Positions 17,354 to 25,444 of a DNA stretch of 64,000 nt are shown here, in pieces. The position numbers were made by a program, and so were the translations under genes. This stretch comes from Nonomuraea indica (GTDB lineage: Bacteria; Actinomycetota; Actinomycetes; Streptosporangiales; Streptosporangiaceae): assembly GCF_002850745.1 (NCBI RefSeq), contig NZ_KZ559476.1, positions 195,698 through 259,697 of the forward strand, read 5' to 3'. Under the pieces are notes generated by a model. It was not told where the DNA came from and made no database searches. It was given only the letters and a program-made list of their open reading frames with translations. How positions within the stretch are numbered: the first letter of the stretch is position 1; each line of letters opens with the position of its first letter.

Positions 17354-19003
17354 ATGGACAAGCCGGTCATCGTGACGGTGGACGACGACCCGGGCGTCTC
17401 GCGGGCGGTGGCCCGCGACCTGAGGCGCCGCTACGGCCAGCGCTACAGGATCGTCCGGGCCGAGGCCGCGGACCAGGGGCTGGAGGCCGTCAAGGAGATG
17501 CGGCTGCGCGGCGACGAGGTCGCCGCGATCCTCGCCGACTACCGCATGCCGCAGATGAACGGCGTGCAGTTCCTCGAGGCCGCGATGGACATGTACCCGT
17601 ACGCGCGCCGGGTGCTGCTGACCGCCTACGCCGACACCGACGCCGCCATCCAGGCGATCAACGTCGTCGACCTCGACCACTACCTGCTCAAGCCGTGGGA
17701 CCCGCCGGAGGAGAAGTTCTACCCGGTGATCGACGACCAGCTCGACGCCTGGCAGCGCACCGAGCGGACCGAGGCGGCGACGCTGCGGGTGGTGGGCGAC
17801 CGCTGGTCGGCGCCGTCCTACCAGGTGCGCGACTTCCTGGCTCGCAACCACGTGCCGTACCAGTGGATGCTGGCCGAGGACCCCGAGGGCGCGCAGCTCG
17901 TCGCCGCCGTGGGCGAACAGTGCCACCTGCCGCTGGTGATCACCTCGGAGGGGGCGTCGCTGCAGGCTCCCGACCAGTCCACGCTCGCCTCCGCCGTGGG
18001 GCTGTCGACCACGCCGGCCACCGACTTCTACGACCTCATCGTGGTCGGCGGCGGCCCGGCCGGCCTCGGCGCGGCCGTCTACGGCGCCTCGGAGGGGCTC
18101 AACACGGTGCTGGTCGAGGCGCAGGCCTCCGGCGGGCAGGCGGGCCAGAGCTCCCGCATCGAGAACTACCTGGGCTTCCCCGACGGCGTCTCCGGCCAGC
18201 AGCTCGCCGACCGGGCGCGCAGGCAGGCCCTGAAGTTCGGCGCCGAGCTGCTGACCGCGCGCAAGGTCACCCATCTGGAGCCGCGCGGGCAGGCGCGGGT
18301 GGTGGGGTTCAAGGACGGCGGCGAGATCGCGGCGCACGCGGTGATCCTGGCGACCGGGGTCAGCTACCGCCGCCTGGACGCGCCCGGCCTGGACGACTTC
18401 GTCGGCCGGGGCGTCTACTACGGCGCCGCCCTGACCGAGGCGCCCGCCTGCCGCGACGCCGAGGTGTACATCGTCGGTGCGGCCAACTCGGCGGGCCAGG
18501 CGGCCGTCTACCTGGCGGGATTCGCGAGCAAGGTCCATCTGTTGGTGAGAGGTGACGGTCTGGAGAGATCCATGTCGCACTACCTCATCGAGCAGATCCA
18601 CGCGATCCCCAACATCGAGGTGCACGTCCAGACCCGCGTCACGGCGGGCGCGGGCGACGGGCACCTGGAGCGGCTGACGCTGTCCACCAAGGGCGAGGAG
18701 CGCGCGGTCGACGCCCAGTGGCTGTTCGTGTTCATCGGCGCCGAGCCTTTCACCTCCTGGCTCGGCGACACCGTCGAGCGCGACCCCAAGGGGTTCGTGC
18801 TCACCGGCCCCGACCTCGTGCAGGGAGGCCGGCGGCCGCGCAACTGGCCGCTGCGCCGCGAGCCCTACTACCTGGAGACCAACGTGCCGGGCGTGTTCGC
18901 GGCGGGCGACGTGCGGGCGGAGTCGATCAAGCGGGTCGCCTCCGCCGTCGGCGAGGGCGCGATGGCCGTCGCGCTCGTCCACCGTTACCTGGAGAAGCAG
19001 TGA
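17354..19003 (+). CDS. Response regulator fused to thioredoxin-reductase-like FAD oxidoreductase
   Basis: The 549-residue fusion starts with a receiver domain (residues 1-120): acidic pocket VTVDDDP, phospho-acceptor Asp62 in LADYRMPQ, Thr in LLTAYAD and Lys in YLLKPWD. A linker domain (about 140-225) leads to a flavoprotein (about 235-549) with the FAD motif LIVVGGGPAGLGAA and the NAD(P) motif VYIVGAANSAGQAAVYLA. The redox CxxC of thioredoxin reductases is absent; the region reads ALTEAPACRDAEV with a single Cys. So it is probably a ferredoxin/flavodoxin-reductase-like or sensory flavoenzyme switched by phosphorylation. ATG at 17354 has a GGAAGG site. The histidine kinase gene overlaps its stop (GTGA). 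Confidence 0.9.
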   Translation: MDKPVIVTVDDDPGVSRAVARDLRRRYGQRYRIVRAEAADQGLEAVKEMRLRGDEVAAILADYRMPQMNGVQFLEAAMDMYPYARRVLLTAYADTDAAIQAINVVDLDHYLLKPWDPPEEKFYPVIDDQLDAWQRTERTEAATLRVVGDRWSAPSYQVRDFLARNHVPYQWMLAEDPEGAQLVAAVGEQCHLPLVITSEGASLQAPDQSTLASAVGLSTTPATDFYDLIVVGGGPAGLGAAVYGASEGLNTVLVEAQASGGQAGQSSRIENYLGFPDGVSGQQLADRARRQALKFGAELLTARKVTHLEPRGQARVVGFKDGGEIAAHAVILATGVSYRRLDAPGLDDFVGRGVYYGAALTEAPACRDAEVYIVGAANSAGQAAVYLAGFASKVHLLVRGDGLERSMSHYLIEQIHAIPNIEVHVQTRVTAGAGDGHLERLTLSTKGEERAVDAQWLFVFIGAEPFTSWLGDTVERDPKGFVLTGPDLVQGGRRPRNWPLRREPYYLETNVPGVFAAGDVRAESIKRVASAVGEGAMAVALVHRYLEKQ

Positions 19004-20463
19004 GCGTTCCGAGCGACCTCCCCATCGACATCGACGAGCTGCGCAAGCTGTTCCTGTTCGAGCGGCTGACCGACGAGCAGCTCACCAAGCTGGCCGGCAG
19101 CGGCGCCGTCCGCTCCTTCGACCAGGACGAGGACATCCTGCGGCAGGGCGAGCCGGCCGAGTGCTTCGCGGTGCTGATCGAGGGCGAGCTGCAGATGGTC
19201 CAGCAGACCGTCAGCGCCGGCACGGTGGCGATGCCGCGCACCTCCCAGCCCGGCGTGTACGGCGGCGCGACCGCCGCCTACCTCGGCGACCGCGCCCCGG
19301 CGACCTACCAGCACACGCTGCGGGCCACCGCGCCGTCCCGGGTGTTCATGCTGCCCGCCAAGAAGTTCGCGCACATCGTGGCCGAGTGGTTCCCGATGGC
19401 GATGCACCTGCTCGACGGCATCTGGTCGGGCGGGCGGATGCAGCGCGAGGTCATCGACCGGCGGCAGCGTCTCACCGCGCTCGGCACGATCACCGCCGGG
19501 CTCACCCACGAGCTGAACAACCCGGCCGCCGCCGCGGTCCGCGCGGTCGGCGAGCTGCGCGCGCTCATCCGGACGTCCCGCGTGGAGCTGGCCAGGCTCG
19601 CCGAGGACGGCATCCCGCCCGAGCGGCTGCGGGCGCTCATCGACATGCAGGAGAGCTGCACCGATGCGGTGGGCAAGCTGCCGCCGCGCAGCCCGCTGGA
19701 GATCTCCGACGCCGAGGACGAGCTGGCCGAGGCGCTCGAACAACTCGGCGTGGACGACGCCTGGGACCTGGCGCCGGCGCTGGTGCAGGCCGGGTTCGGC
19801 GGCGAGCACCTGGCCAAGGTCTGCGCGAAGGTGGGCGAGGAGCACGCCCCGGCGGCGCTGCGCTGGCTGTCGGAGGCGGTCGAGATCTCCCAGATGCTCG
19901 GCGAGGTGACCGAGGCGACCGAGCGCATCTCGTCGCTGATCCGCTCGGCCAAGCAGTACTCCCAGATGGACCGCGCGCCGTTCCAGATCTGCGACGTGCA
20001 CGAGCTGCTCGACAGCACGCTCGCCATCTTCCGCGGCAAGATCCCGCCGGGGGTCTCCGTGGTCACCGACTACGACCGGACGCTGCCGCCGATCCCCGCC
20101 TACGGCGGCGAGCTCAACCAGGTGTGGACCAACCTCGTCCACAACGCGATCGACGCGATGGGCGAGGAGGGCACGCTGACCGTCCGCACCGCGCACGACG
20201 AGGACGAGGCGATCATCGAGATCGGCGACACCGGACCGGGCGTGCCCGACGCGATCAAGGACCGGATCTTCGAGCCGTTCTTCACCACCAAGAGCGTCGG
20301 CCAGGGCACGGGGCTGGGGCTCGACATCTCCTACCGGATCGTCGCCGGGCGGCACGGCGGCGAGATCAAGGTCCGCTCGGTGCCCGGCGACACCTGGTTC
20401 GAGGTACGCCTGCCGCTGCGCGAGCCGTCCCCCTCCGGGCCGGGCCCCGACGCCACGGCCTGA
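19000..20463 (+). CDS. Histidine kinase with N-terminal cyclic-nucleotide-binding-type domain
   Basis: The 487-residue soluble kinase has a CNB/CRP-like sensor domain at residues 15-135 (ILRQGEPAECFAVLIEGELQ), a helical region, and the dimerisation helix with phospho-accepting His170 in ITAGLTHELNNPAAAA. The ATPase has the N box NLVHNAIDAMG, the G1 box IGDTGPGVPD, and G2 GQGTGLGLDIS. No membrane segment was seen, so it acts in the cytosol. GTG at 19000 overlaps the response-regulator stop, so the two are almost certainly a cognate pair. A roughly 150-residue insertion between the His helix and the ATPase distinguishes it from minimal kinases. The sensed ligand is unknown. Confidence 0.9.
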   Translation: MSVPSDLPIDIDELRKLFLFERLTDEQLTKLAGSGAVRSFDQDEDILRQGEPAECFAVLIEGELQMVQQTVSAGTVAMPRTSQPGVYGGATAAYLGDRAPATYQHTLRATAPSRVFMLPAKKFAHIVAEWFPMAMHLLDGIWSGGRMQREVIDRRQRLTALGTITAGLTHELNNPAAAAVRAVGELRALIRTSRVELARLAEDGIPPERLRALIDMQESCTDAVGKLPPRSPLEISDAEDELAEALEQLGVDDAWDLAPALVQAGFGGEHLAKVCAKVGEEHAPAALRWLSEAVEISQMLGEVTEATERISSLIRSAKQYSQMDRAPFQICDVHELLDSTLAIFRGKIPPGVSVVTDYDRTLPPIPAYGGELNQVWTNLVHNAIDAMGEEGTLTVRTAHDEDEAIIEIGDTGPGVPDAIKDRIFEPFFTTKSVGQGTGLGLDISYRIVAGRHGGEIKVRSVPGDTWFEVRLPLREPSPSGPGPDATA

Positions 20464-20570
20464 CCCCGTCCCGCCGACCTGACGTGCCCGGACCGACCGG
20501 CCCGGGCCGACCGACTCAGCCCGCACGCACGCCTTTCCCGCGAACGACGTCCGCCAGGGAGGAACCCCCC

Positions 20571-21755
20571 GTGCCGATCGCCGACTGGACCCGTCAGGCC
20601 CTGCCCGCCATGCTCGACGACATCAGGACCCTCGTCGAGCTGGAGACCCACAGCTACGACACGGCCATGCTCGCCACCGGTCTCGACGCGCTGCGCGCCC
20701 TGGTGGCCGGGCGGCTCGGCCGGCCCGCCACCGAGGTGGTGCGCGACGGCGGCAGGCACGGCGACACCTGGGAGGTGACCTACCGGGGCACCGCCCCGGG
20801 CACCGTGCTCCTGCTGTGCCACTACGACACCGTCTGGCCCACCGGCACGCTGGCCGGGTGGCCGTTCCGTCTCGACGGGGAGACCGCGTCCGGGCCGGGG
20901 GTGTTCGACATGAAGACCGGGCTCGTGCAGGCGGTCTGGGCGGTGCGCGGGCTGCGCGAGCTGGGCCTGCCGCATCCCTCGGTCAGGATGCTGTTCAACG
21001 GCGACGAGGAGCTCGGCAGCCCGTTCTCGCGCCCGTACATCGAGGCGGCGAGCGACGGCGCGCTGGCCACGCTGGTCTTCGAGGCGTCGGCCGACGGCGG
21101 CAGGCTCAAGACGGCGCGCAAGGGCGTCGGCGTCTTCGACGTGACCGTCACCGGCGTCGAGGCGCACGCGGGGCTCGACCCCGAGGCGGGGGCGAGCGCG
21201 ATCCATGCGATGGCCGAGGTGATCACGCGGATCGCCGCCTCGGGCGCGCCCGAACGCGGCACCACGGTCAACGTCGGCCTGGTCGACGGGGGCACCGGGC
21301 GCAACGTGGCCGCCGGGCGCGCGCGAGCCGGCGTGGACGTGCGCGTGGGCGATCCGGCGGAGGTGGCGCGCATGGACGCGGTGTTCGCGGGGCTGGCGGT
21401 CGCCGACCCGCGGGTCACGGTCGAGGTGTCCGGCGGCTGGAACCGGCCGCCCATGTCGCCCAACGCGGGGTCGCGGCGGCTGTTCGAGGCGGCGGTCGCG
21501 GTGGCTGCCCGGCTCGGCCTGCGGCTGGAGGAGGTCGCGGTCGGCGGCGCCAGCGACGGCAACTTCGTCTCGGCGCTGGGCCGTCCGGTGCTCGACGGGA
21601 TGGGCGCGGTCGGCGGCGGCGCGCACGCCCGGCACGAGCACGTGCTGGTCGAGCACATCCCGGTGCGCACCGCGCTGACGATCGGCTTGGTCAGCGGGCT
21701 GGCGACGGGCACGGTCGACGGGCCGGCGACGGGGCCGGGAAGCGGGCCGGCGTAG
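20571..21755 (+). CDS. M20-family metallopeptidase (carboxypeptidase G2-like)
   Basis: The 394-residue cocatalytic zinc peptidase has a first metal ligand His in LLCHYDTVWP, a bridging Asp in GVFDMKTGLVQ, the general-base Glu pair in FNGDEELGSP, a further ligand in FEASADGG, and the last His in GAHARHEHVLVE. The dimerisation lid domain lies near residues 180-300. Members remove C-terminal Glu or other residues from folates, peptides or N-acyl amino acids. GTG at 20571 follows an AGGGAGG site. It is 107 bases after the kinase gene and followed by a hairpin. Substrate not predictable. Confidence 0.88.
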   Translation: MPIADWTRQALPAMLDDIRTLVELETHSYDTAMLATGLDALRALVAGRLGRPATEVVRDGGRHGDTWEVTYRGTAPGTVLLLCHYDTVWPTGTLAGWPFRLDGETASGPGVFDMKTGLVQAVWAVRGLRELGLPHPSVRMLFNGDEELGSPFSRPYIEAASDGALATLVFEASADGGRLKTARKGVGVFDVTVTGVEAHAGLDPEAGASAIHAMAEVITRIAASGAPERGTTVNVGLVDGGTGRNVAAGRARAGVDVRVGDPAEVARMDAVFAGLAVADPRVTVEVSGGWNRPPMSPNAGSRRLFEAAVAVAARLGLRLEEVAVGGASDGNFVSALGRPVLDGMGAVGGGAHARHEHVLVEHIPVRTALTIGLVSGLATGTVDGPATGPGSGPA

Positions 21756-21770
21756 GAGGCGGCGCGGGAA

Positions 21771-21789
21771 AGCCCCGTCCGGCGGGGCT
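21771..21789. terminator. Hairpin terminator after M20 peptidase
   Basis: AGCCCCG, loop TCCGG, CGGGGCT form a perfect 7-bp stem 16 bases after the peptidase stop. There is no U-run, as is common in actinobacteria. It separates the peptidase from the KstR2-type promoter that follows. Confidence 0.65.
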
Positions 21790-21817
21790 CTCAACCGGGG
21801 ACGGACCTGATACGCTC

Positions 21818-21833
21818 CCAAGCGAGCGCTTGG
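21818..21833. promoter_or_regulatory. KstR2-like operator, site 2
   Basis: CCAAGCGAGCGCTTGG is a 16-base palindrome with one central mismatch, ending 24 bases before the luciferase-like gene at 21858. It fits CAAGYRNNYGCT in both orientations. It is the most symmetrical copy in the window. Confidence 0.75.
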
Positions 21834-21857
21834 TTCACACCTGCGAAGGGCCGCCGC

Positions 21858-22913
21858 ATGAAGTTCTCAACGTTCCACCTCTTCCACCGGTTCGACGGGC
21901 AGAGCTTCAAGGACGTCTACGACTACCACCTGCAGCTCATCGAGCTGGCCGAGGAGCTCGGTTTCGACGGTGTGCGCCTGGCCGAGCACCACTTCCGCGA
22001 CTACGGCGTGGCGCCCAACCTCTTCACCGTGCTCGCGCACGCGGCCGCCCGGACCTCGCGCCTGCGTCTCGGCACCGGCATCGTCGTGCTGCCCCTGCAC
22101 AACCCCGTCCACGTGGCCGAGGAGGCCGCCCAGGTCGACGTGCTGTCGGGCGGGCGGCTGGATCTGGGGATCGGGCGGGGCTACCAGAGCTTCGAGTTCG
22201 AGGGGTTCGGCATCGACCTGGCCGAGGCGCGCGACCGGTTCAACGAGGCGCTGGAGGTGATCCTCGGGCTGTGGACGCGGGACACCTTCGGGCACGAGGG
22301 CAAGTTCTACCGGACCGGCACCGAGGTGGCGCTCGCCCCGCGCCCGCTCCAGACGCCGCACCCGCCGCTGCACGTCGCCGCCGTGTCGCCGGAGACCGTC
22401 ACCATGTACGCCGAACGCGGGCTGCCCATCCTGGCCGACCCGGCGGCGCCGTTCCGCAAGGTCGTCAAGGCGGCCGAGACGTGGCGGGAGACCGCCACCC
22501 GGGCCGGGCACTCCGCGCGGGCCGAGCTGGTCGTGGCGCGCAGCGTGTACGTGGCGCCGACGGCCGAGCAGGCCCGGCGCGACCAGGAGAGGTTCGAGGC
22601 GGCCTTCGACCGCTCGCGCATCTTCAACGAGCGCAGCGCGCCCATCGACCCGCGGACCGGCCGGGCCGCCGAGGGCTTCGAGTACTACCAGGACCGCTAC
22701 CTGAAGGGCGGCAGCGTGTCGGCCGACTTCCGGTGGGAGCAGCTCGAGGTGATCGGTGACCCGGAGCGGGTGATCGAGCAGATCACGCTGCTGCGCGACG
22801 CCGGGTTCGCGAACCTGCTGTGCGACTTCGGCAGCACCCGGCCGATGCCGCTGGAGGAGATGAAGAAGGTCATGCGCTTCTTCGCCGCCGAGGTCATGCC
22901 CGCTTTCTCGTGA
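21858..22913 (+). CDS. LLM-class flavin-dependent oxidoreductase (bacterial-luciferase-like)
   Basis: The 351-residue TIM-barrel flavoenzyme begins MKFSTFHLFHRFDGQSFKD and has the luciferase-like segments GVRLAEHHFRDYGVAPN and RLRLGTGIVVLPLHNPVHVAEE. These match the FMN-dependent alkanal-monooxygenase branch rather than the deazaflavin reductases. The usual reaction is oxygen insertion with reduced flavin supplied by another protein. It lies directly behind KstR2-like site 2 and 66 bases before the acyl-CoA-ligase-like gene, suggesting one transcript. An oxygenative catabolic step is inferred; the substrate is unknown. Confidence 0.88.
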   Translation: MKFSTFHLFHRFDGQSFKDVYDYHLQLIELAEELGFDGVRLAEHHFRDYGVAPNLFTVLAHAAARTSRLRLGTGIVVLPLHNPVHVAEEAAQVDVLSGGRLDLGIGRGYQSFEFEGFGIDLAEARDRFNEALEVILGLWTRDTFGHEGKFYRTGTEVALAPRPLQTPHPPLHVAAVSPETVTMYAERGLPILADPAAPFRKVVKAAETWRETATRAGHSARAELVVARSVYVAPTAEQARRDQERFEAAFDRSRIFNERSAPIDPRTGRAAEGFEYYQDRYLKGGSVSADFRWEQLEVIGDPERVIEQITLLRDAGFANLLCDFGSTRPMPLEEMKKVMRFFAAEVMPAFS

Positions 22914-22979
22914 TCCGTACGCCCGCCCCGGGCCGCGACCGCGTGGCCGGCCCGGCCGTCCACCCCCGCAGGAGGCGCG

Positions 22980-24479
22980 ATGATCCACAGTCTGACCCTC
23001 TCCGACGTCCTCGCCGAGCACGCCCGCAGCCGTCCCCGGGAGACCGCGGCCGTGGACGGGGACGTCCGGCTCACCTACCCGGAGCTCGACACCCGCGTCA
23101 GCCGGCTGGCGGACGCCCTGTCGGCACTCGGGGTCGCGCCCGGCGAGCGGGTGCTGTGGCTGGGCCAGAACTCCCACGCCGTCCTGGAGCTGCTGCTGGC
23201 CTGCTCGCGGCTGGGGGCCGTGTTCTGCCCGGCCAACTGGCGGCAGTCGGCGGACGAGCTGCTGTTCGTGGTGGAGGACCTGACGCCGCGGGTCGTGGTC
23301 TGGGAGCCGTCGGAGGCGACCACGGCCGCGCGCAGGGCCGGGCCCGCGACGGCCGCCTGGGTGCGGGCGGGCGAGGAGTACGAGAGGCTGCTGGCGGGCG
23401 GGGTGGCGCGGGAGTTCGCGCAGGTGGCCGACACCGAGCCGGTGCTGGCGCTCTACACGGCGGCCTTCGGCGGGCGGCCGTCCGCCGCGCTGCTGAGCAG
23501 CGCCGCCCTGGTGGCCCACAGCACGTCCCTGCTGGTGGTGCGCCAGATGGAGCCCGGCTTCACCTTCCTCAGCAGCGGGCCGCTGTTCCACGTGGGGACG
23601 ATGATGTTCTGCCTGGCCACGCTGCAGATCGGCGGGGTGAACGTCTTCACGCCCGCCTTCGACGCCGAGGAGGTCTGCCGGCTGGTCGACACCGAGCGGG
23701 TCACGCAGGCGTTCCTGTTCGGGCCGATGATCGACGCCATGCTGGCGGTGCGGCCGCGGGGCAAGTACGACCTGTCGTCGCTGCGGTTCGTCTCGCACTC
23801 CGAGGAATGGGACGAGCTGATCACCGTGGACGACTCGCCGTGGTGCCGGTCGAAGATGGGCGGCTACGGGCAGACCGAGGTGGGCGGGATGCTGACGTTC
23901 CTCGGCCTGTCTCCGGGGGCGTCGGGCTTCGCCGGGCGGCCGTCTCCGCTGGTGCAGGTGCGCATCCTCGGGCCCGGCGGGGCCGAGGTGCCGGTGGGTG
24001 AGGTGGGCGAGATCTGCGCCCGCGGCAAGTCCCTCTTTTCCGGATATTTCGCCCGGCCAGACCTTAATGCCGACAAGTTCGCGTACGGCTGGTACCACAC
24101 CGGCGACCTCGGCCGTCGCGAGCCGGACGGCACGATCACCTTCATCGGCCCCCGACTTCGCATGATCAAGTCAGGCGCCGAGAACGTCTACCCGGCCGAG
24201 GTGGAGCGCGCGCTGCGCAGCCACCCGGCGGTCGCCGACGCCGCCGTGATCGGCGTGCCCGACGAGCGCTGGCATCAGGCGGTGAAGGCCGTGGTCGTCC
24301 TCGGAAGCGGCGCCGAGGCGACGGCCGAGGAGCTGATCGGCCACGTCAAGGGGCTGCTGGCCTCGTACAAGAAGCCCAGAGAGGTGGTGTTCGCGGACGC
24401 GATACCGAGGCGCGGCCCCGCCCCCGACTACGACGCCCTCGACCGCGCCCACGGCGGCGGCAACTACCCCGGCTCCTGA
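22980..24479 (+). CDS. Acyl-CoA ligase-like AMP-binding protein with degenerate active site
   Basis: The 499-residue ANL-fold protein keeps many adenylate-forming motifs: GYGQTEVGGM (A5 region), YHTGDLGRREPDG (A7) and IKSGAENVYPAEVERA (A8). Two essential sites are changed. The Thr/Ser/Gly-rich ATP phosphate loop reads LALYTAAFGGRPSAALLSS instead of a TSGTTGxPKG-type sequence. At the C terminus the A10 catalytic Lys is missing (DAIPRRGPAPDYDALDRA). I recall similar sequences in other actinobacteria, so it is a conserved subfamily and not a pseudogene. It may lack adenylation or use another mechanism. It lies downstream of the luciferase-like gene in the same probable operon. Confidence 0.85.
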   Translation: MIHSLTLSDVLAEHARSRPRETAAVDGDVRLTYPELDTRVSRLADALSALGVAPGERVLWLGQNSHAVLELLLACSRLGAVFCPANWRQSADELLFVVEDLTPRVVVWEPSEATTAARRAGPATAAWVRAGEEYERLLAGGVAREFAQVADTEPVLALYTAAFGGRPSAALLSSAALVAHSTSLLVVRQMEPGFTFLSSGPLFHVGTMMFCLATLQIGGVNVFTPAFDAEEVCRLVDTERVTQAFLFGPMIDAMLAVRPRGKYDLSSLRFVSHSEEWDELITVDDSPWCRSKMGGYGQTEVGGMLTFLGLSPGASGFAGRPSPLVQVRILGPGGAEVPVGEVGEICARGKSLFSGYFARPDLNADKFAYGWYHTGDLGRREPDGTITFIGPRLRMIKSGAENVYPAEVERALRSHPAVADAAVIGVPDERWHQAVKAVVVLGSGAEATAEELIGHVKGLLASYKKPREVVFADAIPRRGPAPDYDALDRAHGGGNYPGS

Positions 24480-24489
24480 CCGCCGGCCG

Positions 24490-25401
24490 CTACAGGATCG
24501 CGAGCGGGTTGATCGGGCTGCCGGTGCCTCCCTCGATCCTGAGCGGCGCCGCGACGAACACGAACTCCGCGCGTCCCGTCGCGCTCAACTCCTCCAGCCA
24601 CAGCATCTCCATCAGGTGGATGCCGTGCCGGTGCAGCAGGACGAGGTGCAGGTCGTCGTCGAGGCCCTCGGCGGCGGCCTGGCGGGAGTCCAGCCCGCCG
24701 ACGGCGGCGTTGTCGCAGGCCACGGCCGCCACGTCGCGGGCGGCGAGCCACCGGCCCGCCTCGGCCGACAGTCCCGGCTGCCCGGACCAGTACTCCTCGG
24801 GCGAGCGCCGCCAGACGGCGGGCCAGCCGGTGCGGATCACCGCGACGTCACCGGCGCGCAGGCCCGGCCCCAGCGCCTCCAGCTCGCCGGGGCCGACGCG
24901 GTGTCCGGCGGGCAGGTGGTCGACTCCGTGGTGGCGCGGCACGTCGAACAGCACCCCCCTGGCGACGACGCCGCCCACCTGCTCGATGCCGCACCTGGTG
25001 GCGCCGTAGGAGCGCACCCGGGCGGCGGGGTGGGCGTTGTAGAGCTCGTCACCGGACCACATGTGGCACAGCGCGTCCATGTGCGTGGTGGTGCCGTGGG
25101 GGGAGACGACCAGCGCGTCGTCGGCGACCCGCAGGCCCGCGCCGATCGGGCGCGCCCCGGCCGCGTAGTCGCCGCCGTCCACCGACATGAAGTGCTGCGG
25201 CAGCGGCCGGCCCCGCAGGTGCGGCACGGTCGCGGGAGCGGCCGAGGAGGTGGCGCCCCTGATCGGCAGGGCCAGGCTGAGCACCTGGCCCGTGGTGGCT
25301 GCGCCCAGCGCCCGCAGGACCACCTCGGGGGTGAGCAGGTTGAGGGTGCCGCGTTGGTCGTCTGGGCCGAACCGGCCCCAGTTGTTAGGCTCGGCAACCA
25401 A
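24490..25401 (-). CDS. Cyclase-family hydrolase (kynurenine formamidase-like fold)
   Basis: The 303-residue protein of the putative cyclase family has the metal-binding HGTTTHMDALCHMWSG near residues 100-116, comparable to the HxGTHxDxPxH signature. The second conserved His lies in HRHGIHLMEMLWLEEL. Such enzymes hydrolyse amides, lactones or cyclic CoA-derived compounds. Start TTG at 25401 is supported by AGGAAG seven bases upstream. KstR2-like site 3 overlaps this start, so its own repression is likely. It diverges from the serine hydrolase and converges with the ligase-like gene (stops 11 bases apart). Confidence 0.82.
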   Translation of the reverse strand: MVAEPNNWGRFGPDDQRGTLNLLTPEVVLRALGAATTGQVLSLALPIRGATSSAAPATVPHLRGRPLPQHFMSVDGGDYAAGARPIGAGLRVADDALVVSPHGTTTHMDALCHMWSGDELYNAHPAARVRSYGATRCGIEQVGGVVARGVLFDVPRHHGVDHLPAGHRVGPGELEALGPGLRAGDVAVIRTGWPAVWRRSPEEYWSGQPGLSAEAGRWLAARDVAAVACDNAAVGGLDSRQAAAEGLDDDLHLVLLHRHGIHLMEMLWLEELSATGRAEFVFVAAPLRIEGGTGSPINPLAIL

Positions 25402-25411
25402 GTAAGCGCTT
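25396..25411. promoter_or_regulatory. KstR2-like operator, site 3
   Basis: AACCAAGTAAGCGCTT fits CAAGYRNNYGCT and points toward the serine hydrolase at 25445 (34 bases). It overlaps the TTG start and ribosome-binding region of the divergent cyclase gene. It is the least symmetrical of the nine sites. Confidence 0.55.
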
Positions 25412-25444
25412 CCTTTCTCACGGTCCGGCAGTCAGGGAGGTCCG

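Noticed and set aside
22980..24479. Pseudogene call for the ligase-like gene.
   Set aside because: The frame is intact over 499 codons and other motifs are well kept; the changed motifs resemble a conserved subfamily.
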